Assembly (NCBI GenBank): GCA_009779015.1 | Contig: WRFC01000020.1 | Span: 1-9,903, forward strand | Direction of reading: 5' to 3' | Length of the DNA: 9,903 nucleotides | Source: Coriobacteriia bacterium | GTDB lineage: Bacteria; Actinomycetota; Coriobacteriia; Coriobacteriales; UBA8131 | In this document: positions 6,287-9,903 of the stretch, in pieces | Layout of the letters: each line of letters begins with the position of its first letter | Position numbering within the stretch: the stretch's first letter is position 1 | The notes under the pieces: generated by a model | Told to the model about the DNA's origin: nothing | What the model saw: the letters and a program-made list of their open reading frames with translations, nothing else | The model's database searches: none | Translations under genes and position numbers: made by a program

Positions 6287-6310
6287 AAGGGGCAAAACGG
6301 ATTGCCCCTT
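6287..6310 (-). terminator. Perfect 9-bp hairpin in the pyl leader (weak terminator or attenuator)
   Basis: AAGGGGCAA and TTGCCCCTT form a perfect 9-bp stem around a 6-base loop. On the minus strand the stem is followed by CTCACTTTTAG, only a partial U-tract, so intrinsic termination would be incomplete. The plus strand has no T-tract after the stem. It sits between the promoter at 6630-6660 and pylT, where it could end a short leader RNA, attenuate pyl transcription or protect a 3' end. The stem is certain; the function is inferred. Confidence 0.5.
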
Positions 6311-6629
6311 CCATCCAGAACGGTTTCTGATCATGAGCTTTGCTTTTCGAAGGTCTGATGTACAACGATATAAGCAAGAGACGACCAGGCCGGTTTCTGA
6401 CCAAAGAAATATCTGTTACTCCTGCTGTCCGCACCGGTGGTTCGCTCGGGGCATTGTATGGCATGGGATAACTTTTTCATTCTGTGAACGCGACTCCCTC
6501 CATACCTCAGCACAAGACCTGCTTTGCTCCGATGCTTCAGCATTTTGTAACAACCTATTGCTCCCCAAAGTTGAGTCTGTTTCTTGCCCCAGAAAAAAGC
6601 ACCCCGTAATTCCACTACGCTATTCGCGG
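6311..6629 (-). other. Unassigned leader region, possible non-coding RNA
   Basis: About 320 bases between the promoter and the hairpin with no recognisable gene. A minus-strand frame of 94 codons (6615-6331, GTG start) is open, but it has no Shine-Dalgarno. Its codon use (many AGC, AAA, CAG, AGG) is unlike the GAC/GTC/ATC/GAG-rich neighbours, and the product resembles nothing I know. The region contains a small ATGCT/AGCAT inverted repeat (6531-6542) and a 19-base direct repeat. A leader transcript or small RNA of roughly 335 nt, from about 6623 to the hairpin at 6287, would fit. Confidence 0.35.
6315..6403. repeat. Pair of 19-bp direct repeats, 70 bp apart
   Basis: CCAGAACGGTTTCTGATCA at 6315-6333 and CCAGGCCGGTTTCTGACCA at 6385-6403 match at 16 of 19 positions, with an exact 10-base core CGGTTTCTGA. 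The start-to-start distance is exactly 70 bases. Flanks do not extend the similarity. It may be a paired protein site or a repeated RNA element; I cannot say which. Confidence 0.6.
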
Positions 6630-6660
6630 ACTATAAACCGTGTTGCCACAACGTAGTCAA
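6630..6660 (-). promoter_or_regulatory. Strong MerR-type promoter reading toward pylT
   Basis: On the minus strand, TTGACT (6660-6655) and TATAGT (6635-6630) each match the sigma-70 consensus at 5 of 6 positions, separated by 19 bases, longer than the usual 17. The spacer contains CGTTGTGGCAACACG (6653-6639), a partial dyad of the form CGTnnTGnCAnnACG centred within one base of the spacer midpoint. Upstream of the -35 is an A/T-rich stretch with an A7 run, like an UP element. Known MerR-family activators bind a dyad in such an overlong spacer, and a MerR-family gene lies directly upstream. A plain 17-bp reading with TTTATA as -10 is possible but a poorer match. Transcription would begin near 6623 and run about 490 bases to pylT. 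Confidence 0.65.
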
Positions 6661-6822
6661 GAGTTTTTTTAGTTAAATCGGCGAAAGTATTTTAAAATTA
6701 TGTGGGGTTTTTTACTAGAGAAGGTTTGTTTTCGCAGGTATGAGAGAATACTTACATAAAATAAGGGCTTTCAAAAAGGGTAGTTTTTTCACCTTGACCG
6801 TTTTTGGTATCAAAATTTAGTA
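6661..6822. other. AT-rich intergenic region downstream of the MerR gene
   Basis: This stretch is much richer in A+T than its surroundings, with several A and T runs and a perfect palindrome ATTTTAAAAT. The part next to 6660 could serve as an UP element for the pyl-facing promoter. No clean intrinsic terminator for the MerR gene is evident; only imperfect stems beside T runs are visible. I find no gene here. Confidence 0.5.
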
Positions 6823-7656
6823 CTAAAGGTCGATCGGCAGATACGACTCGACATACATCAATGTCGTGTCCTCGACATAGTATGGAAAGAAATGCGTGAC
6901 ATACATATTTGCTTTGACCTTAAACCGATGCTCGTTGGCCCAATCTAGGATCGGCTCTACGAGCGCCGGGTCATGGACGTCACCCGAAGTCAGGCTGACG
7001 TTATAGATGCACATGCCTGACTCGATCTTCTGGCCTTCGGCACAGACCCGCTCAAAGACCTCGGCACTGATACAGCGGGCATCCTTCTCAAAGATCAGGG
7101 CACAGCGTTTCTCGTGGTTGACGTCGTGGCCATCGTATGAGAACTCTGAAGCCCCATAAGATATGGGATAAACACCATGGTTGGCCAAAAAGAAATAAGA
7201 GTAGGGGATGATGTAGGCCGTATCAAAGGGGACCAAAGTGGTCTGGTCTTTGTACCTTTGCCAACGCTCGATCATCTCGCGGTTGAAGATAGCCGTATAG
7301 CGCTGGCGCTCGCGGAACTCCATCTCGTCGCTTAAGAAGTCGAGCTGGCGCTTGGTGATTGACTCGATAGCCCTGATGTCGCTGGTCTCGAGGATCTGCT
7401 CGACATCTTCGATCGAAAAGCCCAGGGTGTCACGGTTGTAGACGATCTGGCAGATGCGCATGACATCGTTCAGCGTATAAAAGTAATAGCCGCTCTGATC
7501 ATCTTTTTGGACGTTCAGCAGCCCTCTATCCATGTAATAACGGATTTTCGTACGTGGTATTCCCAGAAGCTGTTCGACTTCTAAGATTGAATACCTTCCC
7601 TGTTTGCTCATCTCTATACCCATTCTGAGCTTGATCTCGACAGCCTGGCTATTCAT
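6823..7656 (-). CDS. MerR-family regulator with GyrI-like effector-binding domain
   Basis: 277 residues from the ATG at 7656. No start has a clear ribosome-binding site. The internal ATG at 7611 (residue 16, MSKQGRYSILEVEQLLGI) gives a more typical MerR N-terminus, so the true protein may be 262 residues. The winged HTH runs from YSILEVEQLLGIPRTKIRYY to GYYFYTLNDVMRICQI, followed by LGFSIEDVEQILE and a coiled linker helix (about 95-125). The C-terminal half (about 140-277), with MCIYNVSL and a final LMYVESYLPI, resembles BmrR/GyrI-type small-molecule-binding domains (by eye). There is no mercury-type Cys triad, so an organic effector is likelier. It lies upstream of the pyl cassette, and the promoter between them has MerR architecture, so it is the leading candidate activator of pyl (inference). 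Stop is TAG, followed by TAC TAA. Confidence 0.85.
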   Translation of the reverse strand: MNSQAVEIKLRMGIEMSKQGRYSILEVEQLLGIPRTKIRYYMDRGLLNVQKDDQSGYYFYTLNDVMRICQIVYNRDTLGFSIEDVEQILETSDIRAIESITKRQLDFLSDEMEFRERQRYTAIFNREMIERWQRYKDQTTLVPFDTAYIIPYSYFFLANHGVYPISYGASEFSYDGHDVNHEKRCALIFEKDARCISAEVFERVCAEGQKIESGMCIYNVSLTSGDVHDPALVEPILDWANEHRFKVKANMYVTHFFPYYVEDTTLMYVESYLPIDL

Positions 7657-7717
7657 ACAGATTCTGACGGGTTAATGGCGATTATGCTCTCTTATAACGC
7701 CAATGAACAGTATTCGA

Positions 7718-7726
7718 ATGATAGCA
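7718..7726 (-). promoter_or_regulatory. Possible extended -10 for the MerR gene
   Basis: On the minus strand TGC-TATCAT reads as an extended -10 (TGnTATCAT) in an AT-rich setting about 60 bases upstream of the ATG at 7656. No good -35 stands 17 bases further upstream. Other AT-rich hexamers nearby (for example TATAAG) are competitors. Confidence 0.3.
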
Positions 7727-7774
7727 GAAATTTTATTACTAAAATAATTACAAATTCTTTGCTCGCCCCTCTTT

Positions 7775-7787
7775 GGCCTTGCAGGCC
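7775..7787. repeat. Short perfect hairpin GGCCT-TGC-AGGCC
   Basis: A 5-bp GC-rich stem with a 3-base loop between the composite repeat and the MerR promoter region. It is followed by a run of AT-rich sequence on neither side close enough for a classical T-tract. It may help end transcription of the hydrolase operon together with the adjacent repeat, but this is a weak call. Confidence 0.3.
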
Positions 7788-7794
7788 CTCTTAA

Positions 7795-7886
7795 TGGTGC
7801 CGCCACGGTGGTGCCGCCACGGGCGGCCGGTGGTGCAGCCACGGTGGTGCAGCCACGGGCGGCCGGTGGTGCAGCCACGGGCGGCC
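7795..7886. repeat. Composite GC-rich REP-like repeat downstream of the hydrolase gene
   Basis: On the plus strand a 14-base unit A (GGTGGTGC[C/A]GCCAC) and an optional 8-base unit B (GGGCGGCC) alternate as A (12 bases of it, 7795-7806), AB (7807-7828), A (7829-7842), AB (7843-7864), AB (7865-7886). The last two AB blocks are identical. Each A contains the inverted repeat GTGG/CCAC and can fold on itself; neighbouring units can also pair. It begins 10 bases after the stop of the hydrolase gene, the usual place for REP-like elements that stabilise or end mRNA. The open frame through it (AAPPAARG-like) looks like a low-complexity artefact. Confidence 0.88.
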
Positions 7887-7896
7887 GATAGTTATT

Positions 7897-8859
7897 TTAG
7901 ACTCCCAGCCTGAGCTTTAGCCAACCCTCGATGTGGTTATAGACGCTGCGTTTATTTGGCTCGTTGAAGATCTCGTGCCGAGCGCCACTGAAGACCTTGA
8001 GGTCGACATATTCGACGCCGACGCGGTGGTAGTCTTTGAACGCCTGAGCAGGGTCTGCCCCCATGTGGCCGACCGGGTCGTTTTGGCCGCTCAGAAAAAG
8101 CAGGCTGAGCTTTTTGGGCGTGGCATTCAGTGTCTTGACAGCCATCATGCGCCGGGTCAGCCCGGTCAGCGTGGCATAGCCGCCCGCTGTCAGCCTGGCC
8201 CCACAGAGCGGGTCGGCCATATAGGCATCGACCACGGCAGGGTCGCTGCAAAGCCAGTCGAACTCGGTGCGCCGGTCTTTGATCTTTTTACTGTAGGCCC
8301 CCAGCCCCAGGTTATGGAGAAAACCCGAACGGTAGCCGTCGCCCTTAATGGCGGCGATCAGGCGCGCCATCAGATGCCCAAAAAACGACGTGATGGCCGG
8401 CGTTTGGGCGGTGCCGCTGCAGATCGCCGCCGCGACCCCTTGGCCGTAGCTGGCCAGGTAGCAGCGCACGATAAAGCTGCCCATCGAATGCCCGAGCAAG
8501 ACATAGGGCACGCTGGCCGGGTAACGGCCGCAGACGAGCTCGCGTAAGTGCTGGACATCGGCGATCAACGCCTCGGCCCCACCTTTCAACGGCATCTGGC
8601 CAAGCTCGTCTGGGGATGCGGCGCTTTGCCCATGCCCGATGTGGTCCTGGGCGCAGACGACATAGCCTTTCTCCACAAAAAACTTGATCAAGGCCTGGTA
8701 GCGGCCGCTGTATTCAGATACCCCGTGGACGATTTGGATGACTGCCAGGGGGGCAAAAGGCTTGTTTGGATTTGCTGAAGCGCCGGACGGCTCATAGATC
8801 CAGGCCCGGATCGTGGAATGGCCATCGGCCGAAGGGTAGCTGAGCGCGGTCTCTTTCAT
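7897..8859 (-). CDS. Alpha/beta hydrolase, S33 / monoacylglycerol-lipase-like
   Basis: 320 residues from the ATG at 8859. GGTGA stands 7 bases upstream, and the longer open frame upstream only overlaps degV. The fold is clear: oxyanion strand VIQIVHGVSEYSGRY (40-54), QDHIGHGQS (71-79), nucleophile elbow GHSMG with Ser125 (123-127), the acid in SGQNDPVGH (Asp261) and catalytic SGARHEIFNE (His295). The HGxxEHSGRY-like and DHxGHGxS motifs are those of lysophospholipase / monoacylglycerol lipase proteins. No signal peptide or lipobox is seen, so it is probably cytoplasmic. It starts 26 bases after the DegV gene ends, forming an operon. Pairing with a fatty-acid-binding protein suggests hydrolysis of lipid esters and hand-over of released acyl chains (inference). 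The exact substrate is unknown. Stop is TAA. Confidence 0.85.
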   Translation of the reverse strand: MKETALSYPSADGHSTIRAWIYEPSGASANPNKPFAPLAVIQIVHGVSEYSGRYQALIKFFVEKGYVVCAQDHIGHGQSAASPDELGQMPLKGGAEALIADVQHLRELVCGRYPASVPYVLLGHSMGSFIVRCYLASYGQGVAAAICSGTAQTPAITSFFGHLMARLIAAIKGDGYRSGFLHNLGLGAYSKKIKDRRTEFDWLCSDPAVVDAYMADPLCGARLTAGGYATLTGLTRRMMAVKTLNATPKKLSLLFLSGQNDPVGHMGADPAQAFKDYHRVGVEYVDLKVFSGARHEIFNEPNKRSVYNHIEGWLKLRLGV

Positions 8860-8885
8860 GCGGGGTTCACCGGCTTTGGCGGTCT

Positions 8886-9746
8886 TTAGGCGGTCGCGTC
8901 TTGGCGGCAGAAGATGACGCCGAGCGTGCGCGGGCCGCAATGGCAGCTGACCGTGCATCCGGCCTGGGTTTCTAGGACCTCGTCAAAGCCCTGGAGCTCT
9001 TTGACCATATTTGCCATCTGGCGCACCAGCTCGGGCTCGTCAAAGAAGGTGTGGGTGATAAAGGCGCGGCGCTTGTCGATGCCTGTCTGGCCCTTCAGGC
9101 GGTCGCAAATGTAGCCGGGCAGGACCTTTTGGATGCGGCCGCGGTATTTGCGCCCGACTTCTAGAAAGCCGTTGCGCATGACCAGGCAGGGCTTGATGTT
9201 CAGCAGGTCGGCGCCCAGCTTGGTGGCGCCCGAGCAGCGCCCGCCGCGATACATGTATTCTAGCGTGTCGATTACGAAGCTTGTGTCGACCAGGCCTTTT
9301 TTGACCTCGAGGCGGCGCGCGATCTCGGCCGCGTCTAGGCCCTCGGCGGCCATGTCGGCCGCAGCCAGCACCAGCAGGCCGCCGCCGGTCGAGAGGCTGC
9401 GCGTATCGATGACGTGGACGTTTTGAAAGCCCGCAGCCGCCTCCAGCGCGTTGGCGTAGCAAGACGACAGCTCGGCCGAGATCGTGAACACGAGCACGCC
9501 CTCGGCACCATTGGCAAAAGCCTGCTGGTAGCTTTCAGCAAAAGTCGCGGCATTGATGGCGGCGGTCATGGCCATGCCCTTGCCCGTGTTAAAGAAGTCG
9601 AAGATCTCTTGCGATCTGACCTCCTCGCCATCTAGATAGTCTTGCTCGCCCATGATGATATGCAGCGGTATGCGCTGCACGGCATATTGTTCAAGCAGCT
9701 GGTCCGAGAGGTCGCAGGTGCTGTCTGCTATCAGTTTGATCTTCAT
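8886..9746 (-). CDS. DegV family fatty-acid-binding protein
   Basis: 286 residues from the ATG at 9746, the usual DegV length; a TTG at 9764 would add six residues. A purine-rich GAGAGA precedes the ATG at slightly long spacing. The N-terminus IKLIADSTCDLS (3-14) is the family signature. VLVFTISAELSSCYANA (84-100) matches the conserved fatty-acid-contact loop, and VIDTRSLSTGGGLLVLAAA (112-130) the next core motif. GRCSGATKLGADLLNIKPCL, a GxxK/R-like region and CHCGPRTLGVIF near the C-terminus complete the two-lobed fold. The usual TSQP-type motif is replaced by MTAAIN (60-65). In Gram-positive bacteria such proteins (FakB type) present fatty acids to the FakA kinase; no FakA is in the window. 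It is the first gene of the operon with the hydrolase. Stop is TAA. Confidence 0.9.
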   Translation of the reverse strand: MKIKLIADSTCDLSDQLLEQYAVQRIPLHIIMGEQDYLDGEEVRSQEIFDFFNTGKGMAMTAAINAATFAESYQQAFANGAEGVLVFTISAELSSCYANALEAAAGFQNVHVIDTRSLSTGGGLLVLAAADMAAEGLDAAEIARRLEVKKGLVDTSFVIDTLEYMYRGGRCSGATKLGADLLNIKPCLVMRNGFLEVGRKYRGRIQKVLPGYICDRLKGQTGIDKRRAFITHTFFDEPELVRQMANMVKELQGFDEVLETQAGCTVSCHCGPRTLGVIFCRQDATA

Positions 9747-9831
9747 TGTCTTGGTCTCTCTCAAGTCGTTCAGCTCGGGCCGTCGGGCTCAAGTCGGCTG
9801 AATCGAAGTGCCAGCTGTTTTGAAACGCCAT

Positions 9832-9862
9832 CTGCCCATCTGCAATTATACTGTGCGGGCAG
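9832..9862 (-). promoter_or_regulatory. Probable promoter -10 with flanking inverted repeat upstream of degV
   Basis: On the minus strand a perfect TATAAT (9850-9845) lies about 100 bases upstream of the DegV start. The -35 is unclear: TTGTAA (9876-9871) is 20 bases away, too far for a standard promoter. CTGCCC (9832-9837) and GGGCAG (9857-9862) form a 6-bp inverted repeat framing the -10, a plausible operator. Nothing else is recognisable from 9747 to the window end. Confidence 0.4.
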
Positions 9863-9903
9863 TGCTCAGGTTACAATAAAGACGTGTGATTACCCAAGAA
9901 ATC

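Noticed and set aside
6113..6334. Minus-strand open frame of 73 codons across the tandem repeat (TTGA-like repeats)
   Set aside because: It overlaps pylT and exists only because the GC-rich repeat has no stops; no start signal.
6186..6656. Plus-strand open frame of 156 codons beginning with a VVAP repeat
   Set aside because: The repeat is a 12-bp tandem array open in several frames; there is no ribosome-binding site, no recognisable domain, and the rest crosses the promoter region antisense.
7672..7878. Minus-strand open frame of 68 codons through the composite repeat
   Set aside because: Low-complexity AAPPAARG translation of a DNA repeat, no start signal, and it runs over the MerR promoter region.
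6171..7886. CRISPR array or mobile element to explain the two repeat arrays
   Set aside because: Units are 8-22 bp with no unique spacers, no cas or transposase gene is present and no terminal inverted repeats with target duplications were seen.
8860..8958. 33-codon upstream extension of the hydrolase frame
   Set aside because: Lies mostly within degV and is Arg/His/Pro-rich; the ATG at 8859 follows the DegV stop and has a ribosome-binding site.
707..9746. A hidden Pyl-containing enzyme with an in-frame TAG inside this window
   Set aside because: Apart from short extensions past the pylB, pylC, pylD and MerR TAG stops, I found no homologous sequence continuing through a TAG; no methyltransferase is present.

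Overview
This window is a bacterial pyrrolysine (Pyl) genetic-code-expansion locus with its regulators. Every gene I can support lies on the minus strand, so transcription runs from high to low coordinates. The centre holds, in transcription order, pylT (amber-suppressor tRNA-Pyl, CUA anticodon), pylSc, pylB, pylC, pylD and pylSn. The split synthetase and this gene order match the known bacterial arrangement of Desulfitobacterium type, rather than the archaeal fused pylS. An anaerobic, fairly GC-rich bacterium (a Bacillota clostridial lineage, or possibly Coriobacteriia) living on methylamines or betaines is the natural reading. Exact taxonomy cannot be read from the window.

Layout from the right end, following transcription. 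A DegV-family lipid-binding protein and an alpha/beta (S33-like) hydrolase form a two-gene operon (9746-7897). This ends in a GC-rich, REP-like composite repeat (7795-7886). A MerR-family regulator with a GyrI-like C-terminal domain follows (7656-6823). About 160 bases of AT-rich DNA then lead to a strong promoter-like site (6660-6630). Its 19-bp spacer carries a dyad, which is the architecture of MerR-activated promoters, and it points toward pylT. Between this promoter and pylT lie about 310 bases of unassigned DNA, a perfect 9-bp-stem hairpin and a nine-copy 12-bp tandem repeat. The pyl cassette follows (6131-1740), with tightly packed or overlapping genes. Beyond it are an AraC-family regulator with a PocR-like sensory domain (1630-707) and a DUF1638 protein cut by the window edge (629-1). 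DUF1638 is a family I associate with corrinoid methyltransferase loci.

How the parts fit: PylB, PylC and PylD make pyrrolysine from two lysines, PylSc with PylSn charges it onto tRNA-Pyl, and two regulators flank the machinery. This suggests inducible use of amber as a sense codon. No Pyl-containing methyltransferase gene (mtmB/mtbB/mttB) is inside the window.

The most striking sequence-level observation is that pylB, pylC, pylD and the MerR gene all end in TAG, the codon this cassette reassigns. For pylB, read-through adds three residues and stops at a TGA that overlaps the pylC start codon.
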